Shown in pieces: positions 34,400 to 41,927 of a stretch of DNA of 64,000 bases (within the stretch, counting starts at the first letter, position 1; the number at the start of each line of letters is the position of its first letter). The translations under genes were made by a program, and so were the position numbers. The DNA is from Betaproteobacteria bacterium (GTDB taxonomy: Bacteria > Pseudomonadota > Gammaproteobacteria > Burkholderiales > Casimicrobiaceae): the NCBI GenBank assembly GCA_029884335.1, contig JAOUIA010000008.1, positions 1 to 64,000 of the forward strand, in the 5' to 3' direction. A model generated the notes under the pieces. That model was not told the DNA's origin and searched no databases. It saw only the letters and a list, made by a program, of their open reading frames with translations.

Positions 34400-35467
34400 T
34401 CACGCCGGCACCAGGACGGCGCGCCTGCGGATTTCCTTGTGATGCACGGCGTGGAAGACCGCGTTGATGTCGGCGAGCGGGTGGCGCTCGACGAACGGGG
34501 CGATCGCCACCCTGCCGTCGAGCACGAGTTCGAGCGCGGCGGGGTACGACTCGGGCGGGCAGCCCCAGTTGCCGATCGCGCGCGCGTCGAACGCCATCAG
34601 GTTCGACAGGCGAATCTCGACGCGGTCCATCGTGAAGCCGACCACGCACAGCGTCGCGCCGTGCACGAGCAGCGACCAGGCGGTCAACTGGCCGGCGGCC
34701 GTGCCCGAGCACTCGAAGACGATCCACTCGGTGGCCCTGAGCCCCTGCGCCTTGGCGAAGGCGGCGATCGCGCCCTTGACCGCCTTCGCGTCGTGCTCGC
34801 GCGCGTTCAGCGTCAGCGCGGCGCCGTGCTCGGCGACGGCGGCGAGCTTCGCGGCGTCCACGTCGACGGCCACGACCTTCGCGCCGAAGGCGCGCGCGAT
34901 CTGCACGCAGTAGCCGCCGACCCCGCCCACGCCGACGACGATGGCGAGGCTGCCGGGCGCGACGCCGGCGCGCCGCACGGCCTGGTAGGGCGTGGTGAGC
35001 GCATCGGCGACGATCGAGACGTCGGCGAGCGAGAGTCCTGCCTTCGCGAGCCGCGCCTCGTCGACCTCGCACAGCCCGCGCCCGGGCACGACGATGTGGC
35101 TGGCGAAGCCGCCCTGGATGTCGTTGCCCGGCATCTTCTGCGCCCGGCAGATCGGCGCGAGGCCGCGCTTGCAGAGGTCGCACTCGCCGCAGGGCAGCAC
35201 GGCCGGCACGATGACCGCCTTGCCCACCCAGCCCTGTGCACCCGCGCCCGCCGCGACGACGCGCCCGGAGATCTCGTGGCCGAGCGCGAGCGGCAGCGGA
35301 TGGTTGGTCCGCACGCCGTCGTAGTAGTAGCCGAGGTCGGTGTGGCACACGCCGCAGCCGGCGATCGCGACGACCACCTCGCCGGCCGCCGGCTCGGCGA
35401 CGAACGCCTCGCGCACGAGCGGCGCTCCCTGCGCGGTCATCAGCCAGCGGTGCGCTTGCATGCCCAT
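34400..35467 (-). CDS. had: 6-Hydroxycyclohex-1-ene-1-carbonyl-CoA dehydrogenase
   Basis: 355 residues from ATG at 35467, chosen because GGAGGAGGGG-type ribosome sites lie just upstream; a second ATG is two codons in. It is a medium-chain zinc alcohol dehydrogenase: catalytic-zinc segment [14 protein letters not shown], structural-zinc loop [15 protein letters not shown] with four cysteines and NAD site [14 protein letters not shown]. It oxidises the Dch product to the 6-oxo compound. As the first gene of the minus-strand unit it is preceded by the operator at 35521 and the FNR-like box at 35584. Confidence 0.92.
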   Translation of the reverse strand: MGMQAHRWLMTAQGAPLVREAFVAEPAAGEVVVAIAGCGVCHTDLGYYYDGVRTNHPLPLALGHEISGRVVAAGAGAQGWVGKAVIVPAVLPCGECDLCKRGLAPICRAQKMPGNDIQGGFASHIVVPGRGLCEVDEARLAKAGLSLADVSIVADALTTPYQAVRRAGVAPGSLAIVVGVGGVGGYCVQIARAFGAKVVAVDVDAAKLAAVAEHGAALTLNAREHDAKAVKGAIAAFAKAQGLRATEWIVFECSGTAAGQLTAWSLLVHGATLCVVGFTMDRVEIRLSNLMAFDARAIGNWGCPPESYPAALELVLDGRVAIAPFVERHPLADINAVFHAVHHKEIRRRAVLVPA

Positions 35468-35520
35468 GCTCCGCCCCTCCTCCGGGCGTGCCGCGGACTC
35501 CCGCGGCGCAGCAATTGTTG

Positions 35521-35547
35521 TAATTTGGTACCGCAATGCGTATATTA
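35521..35547 (+). promoter_or_regulatory. Putative operator in the had/korA divergent promoter
   Basis: TAATTTGGTACCGCAATGCG plus TATATTA, an imperfect palindrome. It matches the perfect palindrome at 25247 in 17 of 26 positions and the pad element at 16643 in 19 of 26. It lies 54 bp before had and overlaps a possible -10 (TAATAT read on minus), so a repressor bound here would block had-bcr transcription. Confidence 0.55.
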
Positions 35548-35583
35548 CGACCAAAAGGTTGCGCGTGTCGACTTCGCATTGCA

Positions 35584-35597
35584 TTGATCCTCGTCAA
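35584..35597. promoter_or_regulatory. FNR-like box between had and korA
   Basis: TTGATCCTCGTCAA matches TTGAY-N4-RTCAA. Its centre is 124 bp from the had start and 130 bp from the korA start, so it could serve both divergent units. FNR-type activators (AcpR) drive bzd genes in Azoarcus; that is the closest known precedent. Confidence 0.55.
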
Positions 35598-35637
35598 ATG
35601 CCCACGCGCGGGCTGCGCGGTCTACTACGCGCACGCC

Positions 35638-35701
35638 GGGGTCAGACCCGCGTTTCGCGGCCCCGGCTCAGCGCAAGCCGGGAAACGCGGGCCTGACCCC
35701 C
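35638..35701. repeat. Inverted pair of GGGGTCAGRCCCGCGTTTC repeats
   Basis: The left arm GGGGTCAGACCCGCGTTTC and the inverse of the right arm GGGGTCAGGCCCGCGTTTCC differ at one shared position. It lies in the leader of korA, immediately before its ribosome site CGGAGGA, and shares the GGGTCAG core with the gene-end repeats elsewhere in the window. Confidence 0.8.
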
Positions 35702-35719
35702 AACGACCGGAGGACTTCC

Positions 35720-37462
35720 GTGCCCAACGCTTCCCCCCAGAAGACCCACGCAGCCGGCGGCGTTTCCATCGCGCTCGCCGGCAGCGGCGGCAGCGGCGTC
35801 ATGACTGCGGGCACGCTGCTCCTCACAGCCGCCGCGGGCGCCGGCTACTACGGGCTGATGGTGCGCACCAGCGGCCCGCAGATCCGCGGCGGCGAAGCCG
35901 CGGCGCTGCTGCGCATCGCGCCGCACCCGATCGACGGCCTCGACGACCGCTTCGACGCGCTCGTCGCTCTCGACTGGGGCAACGTGCAGCGCTTCGCCGA
36001 CGAGATCCCGCTCGCGGCGCACAGCGTCGTCGTCGGCGAGGAAGCCGAAGGCGAGGCGCCGGAGATCTACCGCGCGAGCGGCGCGCGCTACGTCGCCGTG
36101 CCGTTCAAGAAGACCGCGAAGTCGATCGCCGGCAGCTGGGCGAACATGGTCGCGCTGGGCTTCGCGGGCGCGCTCGCGGGCCTGCCGCGCGAGGCGCTGC
36201 ACGAGGCCGCAAAGGGGACGTTGAAGAAGGCGGAAACCGTCGCGGCGAATCTCGCGGCGATCGACGCCGGCGTGGCCGCCGCGCAGGGCGTCGGCGGCGT
36301 GACGCCGCTGCCCCCGCCGGGGCCGCGCTCCCGCGCGCGCTGGCTCATCTCCGGCAACGAGGCCGCCGGGTTCGGGGCGATCCGCGGCGGCGTGCGCTTC
36401 GTCGCCGCCTACCCGATCACGCCGGCCACCGAGATGCTCGAGTGGATGGCGCCCGCGCTCGCGAAGATCGGCGGCGCGCTCGTGCAGGCGGAGGACGAGC
36501 TCGCGTCGGTCAACATGATCGTCGGCGCCTCGTACGGCGGCGTGCCGTCGCTCACCGCGACCGCGGGGCCGGGGCTCGCGCTGATGACCGAGGGCATCGG
36601 GCTCGCGGTGGCCTCCGAGACGCCGATCGTCGTCGTCGACGTGATGCGCGGCGGCCCGTCCACCGGCATCCCTGCGAAGAGCGAGCAGGGCGACCTCGCC
36701 ATCGCCACGCAGGGCCTGCACGGCGACGCTCCCCACCTCGTGCTCGCGCCGACCTCGATCGCCGACTGCGTGGCGACGACGCAGTGGGCCGTGGCTCTCG
36801 CCGAGAAGCTCCAGGCGCCGGCGATCGTGCTCTCCGACCAGTTCCTCGGCCAGTCGCGCGCCGTCGTCGACCGGCCCGACGAGCTCGCGCTCGACGCGAA
36901 GCGCATCGTCCCCGAGCCGAACGCGCCGGACTACAAGCGCTACCGCGACACGCCGAGCGGCGTTTCGCCGATGGCCGTCCCCGGCAACCCCGGCACCGTG
37001 TACACGGCGGACGGGCTCGAGCACAGCGAGGGCGGCATCCCGTCGGGCAACGTGCGCGACCACCAGCTGCAGCTCGACAAGCGCGCGCGCAAGATCGCGC
37101 AGCACGACTACGGCGAGCGCTGGGCCGACGTCGAGGGCGAGGGCGAGGCCGCCGTCATCACGTTCGGCTCGGCGTCGATCGCGGCGCGCGAGGCCGTCGC
37201 GCGGCTCGCCGCGCAGGGCGTGCGCGTGAAGCTCATCGTGCTGCGCCTCATCGCCCCGCTGCGCACCGCGGAGCTCGCGCGCGCGCTCGACGGCGTGTCG
37301 CGCGTGCTCGTCGTCGAGCAGAACCACTCGGCGCAGTTCCACCGCTACCTGCGCTCGCTCGCCGACCTGCCGGCGCGGCAGCAGAGCTTCCACCGCCCCG
37401 GGCCGCTGCCGCTGCGTCCCGGCGAACTGGCGGAGACGATCGCGGCCTGGAGGAACGCCTGA
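35720..37462 (+). CDS. korA: 2-Oxoglutarate:ferredoxin oxidoreductase, fused gamma-alpha subunit
   Basis: 580 residues from GTG at 35720. The N-terminal third (to about 190) is a gamma domain (LAGSGGSGVMTAGTLLLTAA, MVRTSGPQIRGGEAAALLRI). It is followed by the alpha pyrimidine-binding domain (AAYPITPATEMLEWMAPA, QAEDELASVNMIVGASYGG) and a C-terminal transketolase-like domain (VKLIVLRLIAPLRTAEL). In Thauera KorAB oxidises 2-oxoglutarate and reduces the ferredoxin used for ring reduction. Divergent placement from had-bcr and overlap with korB support that role. Confidence 0.9.
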   Translation: MPNASPQKTHAAGGVSIALAGSGGSGVMTAGTLLLTAAAGAGYYGLMVRTSGPQIRGGEAAALLRIAPHPIDGLDDRFDALVALDWGNVQRFADEIPLAAHSVVVGEEAEGEAPEIYRASGARYVAVPFKKTAKSIAGSWANMVALGFAGALAGLPREALHEAAKGTLKKAETVAANLAAIDAGVAAAQGVGGVTPLPPPGPRSRARWLISGNEAAGFGAIRGGVRFVAAYPITPATEMLEWMAPALAKIGGALVQAEDELASVNMIVGASYGGVPSLTATAGPGLALMTEGIGLAVASETPIVVVDVMRGGPSTGIPAKSEQGDLAIATQGLHGDAPHLVLAPTSIADCVATTQWAVALAEKLQAPAIVLSDQFLGQSRAVVDRPDELALDAKRIVPEPNAPDYKRYRDTPSGVSPMAVPGNPGTVYTADGLEHSEGGIPSGNVRDHQLQLDKRARKIAQHDYGERWADVEGEGEAAVITFGSASIAAREAVARLAAQGVRVKLIVLRLIAPLRTAELARALDGVSRVLVVEQNHSAQFHRYLRSLADLPARQQSFHRPGPLPLRPGELAETIAAWRNA

Positions 37463-38304
37463 TGGACCTCGCCGAAGCCCCGGCGCGCGCGCCGCGCACG
37501 GCCGCCGCCTACAAGTCGTCGTACAAGCCGATCTGGTGCCCAGGCTGCGGCGACTTCTCCGTCCTGTCCGCGATCACGAAGGCGCTGGCGAAGCTCGACC
37601 TCACGCCGGAGAACGTCGCCGTCGTCTCCGGCATCGGCTGCAGCTCGCGCATCCCCGCGTACACGTCGTGCTACGGCTTCCACGGCGTGCACGGCCGCGC
37701 GCTCGCCGCGGCGACCGGGCTCAAGGTCGCGCGCCCCGACCTCACGGTGCTGGTCACCGGCGGCGACGGCGACGGCTACTCGATCGGGGGCAACCACTTC
37801 CTTCACGCGTGCCGCCGCAACGTCGACCTCACCTACGTCGTGATGGACAACCACGTCTACGGCATGACCAAGGGCCAGCCCTCGCCGACCACCGAGCCCG
37901 ACTGGGACAGCAAGCTCTCGCCCGGCGGCACCGGCGTGCGCGCGTTCCATCCGCTGGTGATCGCGCTCGCCTCGGGGGCCAACTTCGTCGCCCGCGCGTT
38001 CTCGGGCGACCCGAACGGCACCGCGGAGGTCATCGCGCAGGCGATCGTGCACCCCGGCTTCTCGTTCGTCGAGGTGCTTTCGCCCTGCGTCACCTTCCGT
38101 CCCGAGCAGCGCGACTGGAAGGACGCCGTGCACCCCGCCCCGGTCGAGGCCACCGACGATCCCGCGCGGGCCGCCCGGCGCATCATGACCGACGACGGCT
38201 TCAACCTCGGCGTGCTCTACAAGGGCAACCGCGCGCCGTACAAGGGGTACCCGGCGCCGGCCCGCGCCGGGGTCGCGGACCTGGAGAAGGAATTCGAGCT
38301 ATGA
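37462..38304 (+). CDS. korB: 2-Oxoglutarate:ferredoxin oxidoreductase, beta subunit
   Basis: 280 residues from ATG at 37462, overlapping the korA stop. Thiamine-diphosphate motifs are clear: KPIWCPGCGDFSVLSAI, SGIGCSSRIPAYTSCYGFHG, and the metal-binding GGDGDGYSIGGNHFLH through MDNHVYGMTKGQ. Three or four cysteines (WCPGCG, IGCSSR, SPCVTF) are placed for the single [4Fe-4S] cluster of these enzymes. It runs into the ferritin-like gene with an ATGA overlap. Confidence 0.92.
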   Translation: MDLAEAPARAPRTAAAYKSSYKPIWCPGCGDFSVLSAITKALAKLDLTPENVAVVSGIGCSSRIPAYTSCYGFHGVHGRALAAATGLKVARPDLTVLVTGGDGDGYSIGGNHFLHACRRNVDLTYVVMDNHVYGMTKGQPSPTTEPDWDSKLSPGGTGVRAFHPLVIALASGANFVARAFSGDPNGTAEVIAQAIVHPGFSFVEVLSPCVTFRPEQRDWKDAVHPAPVEATDDPARAARRIMTDDGFNLGVLYKGNRAPYKGYPAPARAGVADLEKEFEL

Positions 38305-38813
38305 CCGCCGACGCGGCATCTTCGCTGGACGCGTTCTTCGCCGCCGCGATCGCGATGGAGGAGGAAGCGGCGCAACGCTACGAGGAGTTCGCCGACGCGA
38401 TGGACACGCACAACAATGCGGAGGTCGCGTCGATGTTCCGCCGCCTCGCGGCGGTCGAGGCGCGCCACGCCGACGAGCTGATGGCGCAGCGCGGCTGGAC
38501 CGCGCTGCCGCTGATGCCGCGCATCGAGTTCGAGGGCTGCGAAGGCCCCGAGACCACGCCCGCCGATGCCGTGCACTACCTGATGACGCCCTGGCACGCG
38601 CTCTCGCTCGCGCTGGCGAACGAGGAGCGCGCCGTGCGCTTCTTCGAGCAGCTGGCGAGGTCCACGACCGACGAGACCGTGCGCCGCGCCGCGCTGGAGT
38701 TCAAGGCCGAGGAAGAGGAGCACGTGGTGCTGGTCCGCGAGTGGATGGGCCGCGTCGAGAAGCCGCCGGTCGACTGGGCGGTCGATCCCGATCCGCCGCG
38801 CTACACCGATTAG
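38301..38813 (+). CDS. Ferritin-like/rubrerythrin-like diiron protein in the kor operon
   Basis: 170 residues forming a four-helix bundle with diiron ligand motifs EEEAAQRYEEFAD, EARHADEL, NEERAVRFFEQLA and EEEEHVVLVREW. There is no C-terminal rubredoxin domain. The ATGA overlap with korB makes it part of the kor unit. Rubrerythrin-like proteins reduce peroxide or handle iron; here protection of oxygen-sensitive reductase and ferredoxin is a likely role, but inference. Confidence 0.8.
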   Translation: MTADAASSLDAFFAAAIAMEEEAAQRYEEFADAMDTHNNAEVASMFRRLAAVEARHADELMAQRGWTALPLMPRIEFEGCEGPETTPADAVHYLMTPWHALSLALANEERAVRFFEQLARSTTDETVRRAALEFKAEEEEHVVLVREWMGRVEKPPVDWAVDPDPPRYTD

Positions 38814-38821
38814 GGAACGCC

Positions 38822-39226
38822 ATGCAGACACTGCTGCCCGAAGGCTGGGCGAAGCCGATCGGCTACGCGAATGGCATCGCCGTGGACGGCGGCCGGCTCG
38901 TGTTCGTCGCCGGCCAGGTCGGCTGGGACGCGCAGCAGCGCTTCCGCAGCGAGGAGATCGTGCCGCAGTTCGATCAGGCGCTCGCCAACGTCGTCGCGGT
39001 CCTCGCCCAGGCCGGCGGGCGTCCCGAGCACGTCGTGCGCATGACCGCCTACTGCTGCGACAAGCCGGCCTACATGGCCGCGCGGCGGGAGCTCGGCGCG
39101 GTCTGGCGCAAGCACATGGGCAGCCACTACCCGGCGATGAGCATGATCTTCGTCGTCGACCTGCTCGACAGTCCCGGCAAGATCGAGCTCGAGGCCACCG
39201 CGGTGATCCCGCACGGGAGCAAGTGA
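38822..39226 (+). CDS. RidA family protein
   Basis: 134 residues, Rid/YjgF/UK114 fold, with GRLVFVAGQVGWD, a central NVVAVLAQAGGRPEHVVRMT and C-terminal IELEATAVIPHG. Canonical RidA hydrolyses reactive enamine/imine intermediates through an arginine in the C-terminal strand; that arginine is not evident, so it may be a Rid subfamily member with another substrate. It starts 8 bp after the ferritin-like gene and overlaps the SDR gene, inside the kor operon. Confidence 0.75.
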   Translation: MQTLLPEGWAKPIGYANGIAVDGGRLVFVAGQVGWDAQQRFRSEEIVPQFDQALANVVAVLAQAGGRPEHVVRMTAYCCDKPAYMAARRELGAVWRKHMGSHYPAMSMIFVVDLLDSPGKIELEATAVIPHGSK

Positions 39227-39972
39227 GCATGCAACTGCGCGACCGGGTCGCGATCGTCACCGGCGCCGGACAGGGCATCGGCGCCGCCGTCGCGCGGGCA
39301 TTCGCCCGCGAGGGCGCGAAGGTCGCGGTCGTCGACCTCGACGCCGAGCGGGCGCAGGGCGTGGCGCAGGCCATCGTCGCCCAGGGCGGCGACGCGACGG
39401 CACTTGCGTGCAACGTCGCCTCGCGCAGCGACGTCGACGCCATGGTCGCGGCCGTCGCGGCACGCCACGGGCGCGTCGACGTCCTGGTCAACAACGCCGG
39501 GATCGTGCGCGCGGCGATGCTGGAGAAGATGGCGCAGGCGCAATGGGACGAGGTGCTGGCCGTGCACCTGACCGGCAGCTTCCACTGCCTGCAGGCGGTG
39601 GCGCCCGGCATGATCGCGCGCCGCTACGGCCGCATCGTCAACGTGACCTCCGCCGCCGGGGTGCTGGGCACGATCGGCCAGATCAACTACAGCGCGGCGA
39701 AGGCCGGAATCCTCGGGCTCACCAAGTCGGCGGCGCGCGAGCTGGCGCAGCACGGCATCACGGTCAACGCGATCGCGCCGGGCGCCGCCACGCCGATGAC
39801 CGAGAAGATCCGCACCGACCCGCGCTTCAAGGACCGCTACCTCGAGCGCATCCCGATGGGCCGCTGGGCCGACCCCGACGAGATCGCGCCGGTGTTCGTG
39901 TTCTTCGCCTCCGACGCAGCCGCGTTCGTCACCGGGCAGGTGCTGGCCGCCGACGGCGGCATGACGATGTAG
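39223..39972 (+). CDS. Short-chain dehydrogenase/reductase (FabG-like)
   Basis: 249 residues from GTG at 39223, overlapping the RidA stop. The classical SDR pattern is complete: cofactor loop TGAGQGIGAAVA, NNAG at about 90, catalytic Ser in NVTSAAG and Tyr-x3-Lys in INYSAAKAG. It ends AADGGMTM. In this operon it may act on a hydroxyacyl-CoA of the lower benzoyl-CoA pathway (for example 3-hydroxypimelyl-CoA), but the sequence alone does not define the substrate. It is followed at once by the inverted-repeat element at 39974. Confidence 0.85.
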   Translation: MSMQLRDRVAIVTGAGQGIGAAVARAFAREGAKVAVVDLDAERAQGVAQAIVAQGGDATALACNVASRSDVDAMVAAVAARHGRVDVLVNNAGIVRAAMLEKMAQAQWDEVLAVHLTGSFHCLQAVAPGMIARRYGRIVNVTSAAGVLGTIGQINYSAAKAGILGLTKSAARELAQHGITVNAIAPGAATPMTEKIRTDPRFKDRYLERIPMGRWADPDEIAPVFVFFASDAAAFVTGQVLAADGGMTM

Positions 39973-39973
39973 G

Positions 39974-40157
39974 TCGATGCAAGAGGCATTCGAACGCCTG
40001 GCGCACGACGAGGGTACGGCGCTCGTCGTTGCGTGCCGTTGCCGGCGAGCGCCCGACGGGCCGCCCCGAGGGCGCTCGCGTGATCCATCGCTCGATGCAA
40101 GAGGCGCAACGTCGACGGCGCGGCATCCACCGCGCGCCCGAACGCCTTTTGCATCGA
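39974..40157. repeat. MITE-like element of about 184 bp with terminal inverted repeats
   Basis: The left end TCGATGCAAGAGGCATTCGA and the inverse of the right end TCGATGCAAAAGGCGTTCGG match at 16 of 20 positions. A third partial copy (TCGATGCAAGAGGC) lies inside at about 40093. Internal hairpins are ACGACGAG/CTCGTCGT (40005-40029) and GCGAGCGCCC/GGGCGCTCGC (40045-40079). It starts one base after the SDR stop and ends one base before the hemN stop. No coding potential is credible. Confidence 0.75.
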
Positions 40158-40158
40158 A

Positions 40159-41553
40159 TCAGATGACGCGCGAGTAGCGCTTCTCCTCCGCCGCCTCGCG
40201 GAGGTGCCGGTCGAAGAGCATCGCCACCGGCCGCACCAGCAGCCGGCCCTTCGGCGTGACGCGGATCGCGTCGGGCGTCACCTGGACCAGACCGTCGGCG
40301 GCCATCGGCGCGAGCGCGGCGACCTCGAGGTCGAAGTACTCGGCGAAGCGTATGCCGTGGCGCGCCTCCACCTCGGCGGGCCGCAGCACGAAGTCGCACA
40401 TCAGCCGGGCGATGACGTCCCGCCTCACGATGTCGTCGTCGGTCAGCTCGTAGCCCCGCTTGACCGGCAGCACGCCGCGGTCGAGGATCGCGTAGTACTC
40501 GTCGAGCGTCTTCACGTTCGCGGCGTACGAGCGTCCGATCTTGCCGATCGCCGAGATGCCGAACGCGAGGAGATCGCACTCCGGCCGCGTCGTGTAGCCC
40601 TGGAAGTTGCGGTGCAGCCGGCCTGCGGCCTGCGCGCGCGCGAGCTCGTCGCCGGGCTTCGCGAAATGGTCCATGCCGATGTAGACGTAGCCGGCCGCGC
40701 CGAGCTTCTCGATGGCGAGCGCCAGGATCGCGAGCTTCTCCGCGGGCGAGGGCACGTCGGCGACCTCGATGCGCCGCTGCGGCTTGAACAGGTGCGGCAG
40801 GTGCGCGTAGCTGTAGAGCGCGATGCGGTCCGGCGAGGCGGCGATCACCTTGTCGAGCGTCACCGCGAAGCGCGCGACGCTCTGCTTCGGCAGCCCGTAG
40901 ATCAGGTCGGCGTTCACCGACACGAAGCCGTTCGCGCGCGCGGCGTCGATCACCGCGAGCGTCTCCGCCTCGCTCTGCACGCGGTTGACGGCGCGCTGCA
41001 CGTCGGGGTCGAAGTCCTGGATGCCCACCGAGACGCGGTTGAAGCCCAGGCGCGCGAGGAACGCGATCGTGGCGGGATCGACCTTGCGCGGGTCCACCTC
41101 GATCGACACCTCGGCGTCCTGCGCGACCCGGAAGGCCTTCGTGAGGTGGCCCATCAGGTCGGCCATCTCCTCGCGCGCGAGGAACGTCGGCGTGCCGCCG
41201 CCCCAGTGCAGCTGGACGACGGGGGCGCGCGTCTCGAGGATCGACGACACGATGCCGATCTCGCGCGCGACGTAGCGTATGTACTTCGCGCTGCGCCCGT
41301 GGTCCTTGGTGATGACCTTGTTGCAACCGCAGTAGAAGCAGATCGTGTTGCAGAACGGCACGTGCACGTAAAGCGAGAGCGGGTCGTCCGGGCGCTGCTG
41401 GGTGCGCGCGACCAGCGCGTTCACGTAGTCGGCCGGCCCGAAGCGGTCGTGGAACCGGTCGGCTGTGGGGTACGACGTGTAGCGCGGGCCCGACTGGTCG
41501 TACTTGCGCACGAGGTCGGCGTCGAAGGCCAGGTCGGCGGCGGGCAGGGTCAT
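40159..41553 (-). CDS. hemN: Oxygen-independent coproporphyrinogen III oxidase
   Basis: 464 residues, full length for HemN. The radical-SAM motif is CNTICFYCGCN (C-x3-C-x2-C, with the extra Cys of HemN), preceded by LSLYVHVPF. It is followed by LHWGGGTPTF and by NADLIYGLPKQS. The N-terminal KYDQSGPRYTSYPTADRF is the HemN-type arm. It makes protoporphyrinogen without oxygen, as needed during anaerobic growth on aromatics. It is monocistronic on minus, with an FNR-like box centred 69 bp before the start. Confidence 0.95.
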   Translation of the reverse strand: MTLPAADLAFDADLVRKYDQSGPRYTSYPTADRFHDRFGPADYVNALVARTQQRPDDPLSLYVHVPFCNTICFYCGCNKVITKDHGRSAKYIRYVAREIGIVSSILETRAPVVQLHWGGGTPTFLAREEMADLMGHLTKAFRVAQDAEVSIEVDPRKVDPATIAFLARLGFNRVSVGIQDFDPDVQRAVNRVQSEAETLAVIDAARANGFVSVNADLIYGLPKQSVARFAVTLDKVIAASPDRIALYSYAHLPHLFKPQRRIEVADVPSPAEKLAILALAIEKLGAAGYVYIGMDHFAKPGDELARAQAAGRLHRNFQGYTTRPECDLLAFGISAIGKIGRSYAANVKTLDEYYAILDRGVLPVKRGYELTDDDIVRRDVIARLMCDFVLRPAEVEARHGIRFAEYFDLEVAALAPMAADGLVQVTPDAIRVTPKGRLLVRPVAMLFDRHLREAAEEKRYSRVI

Positions 41554-41567
41554 TGTGACGGAGTCCG

Positions 41568-41590
41568 TAACGGCATCTCGTTGCCGAATT
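41568..41590. promoter_or_regulatory. Weak relative of the aromatic operator before hemN
   Basis: It contains CGGCATCTCGTTGCCG, an inverted repeat that agrees with the core of the 25247 palindrome (CGGTATCGCGATACCG) in 12 of 16 positions, and continues AATT on the right. It is between the hemN start and its FNR-like box. It could be chance. Confidence 0.25.
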
Positions 41591-41615
41591 CTCGGTGAAC
41601 GACCCCGTGCCGGCC

Positions 41616-41629
41616 TTGACGGACGTCAA
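41616..41629. promoter_or_regulatory. FNR-type box of hemN
   Basis: TTGACGGACGTCAA is a perfect dyad fitting TTGAY-N4-RTCAA. The distance to the start (69 bp from the centre) is right for a class II (-41.5) FNR promoter with a short leader. hemN is a well-known FNR-type target in other proteobacteria. The rest of the 41554-41927 gap holds no supported feature. Confidence 0.65.
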
Positions 41630-41927
41630 CGGGGTGCCGGACGGGCGGGCTGCGGGAATGTCGAGCCGACCGGTAGCATCCTCCGATCGCCGCCCCGCGC
41701 CAAGCCTGCGTGACCCCTCGCCCCCGACCCCGCCTCGGCACCGTAGGCGCGAACCCGCAGCGTCGCGTGTCGGCGGGGCTGCGGCGACTCGCTCTTGCCG
41801 TCGATCCCCGCTTCGCGGGGCCGCTCGCGCCGCTCCCTCGCCGCTTCCGTGGGGCAAGGGTAAGTGAGCCCGCAGGGCGCCACGGGGGCGAATCCGCCCC
41901 GAAGCGCGCAGCGCGGAGGGTAGTCCA

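Noticed and set aside
41630-41927. A short gene upstream of the alpha/beta hydrolase
   Set aside because: Frames present are low-complexity Arg/Pro-rich and lack start signals.
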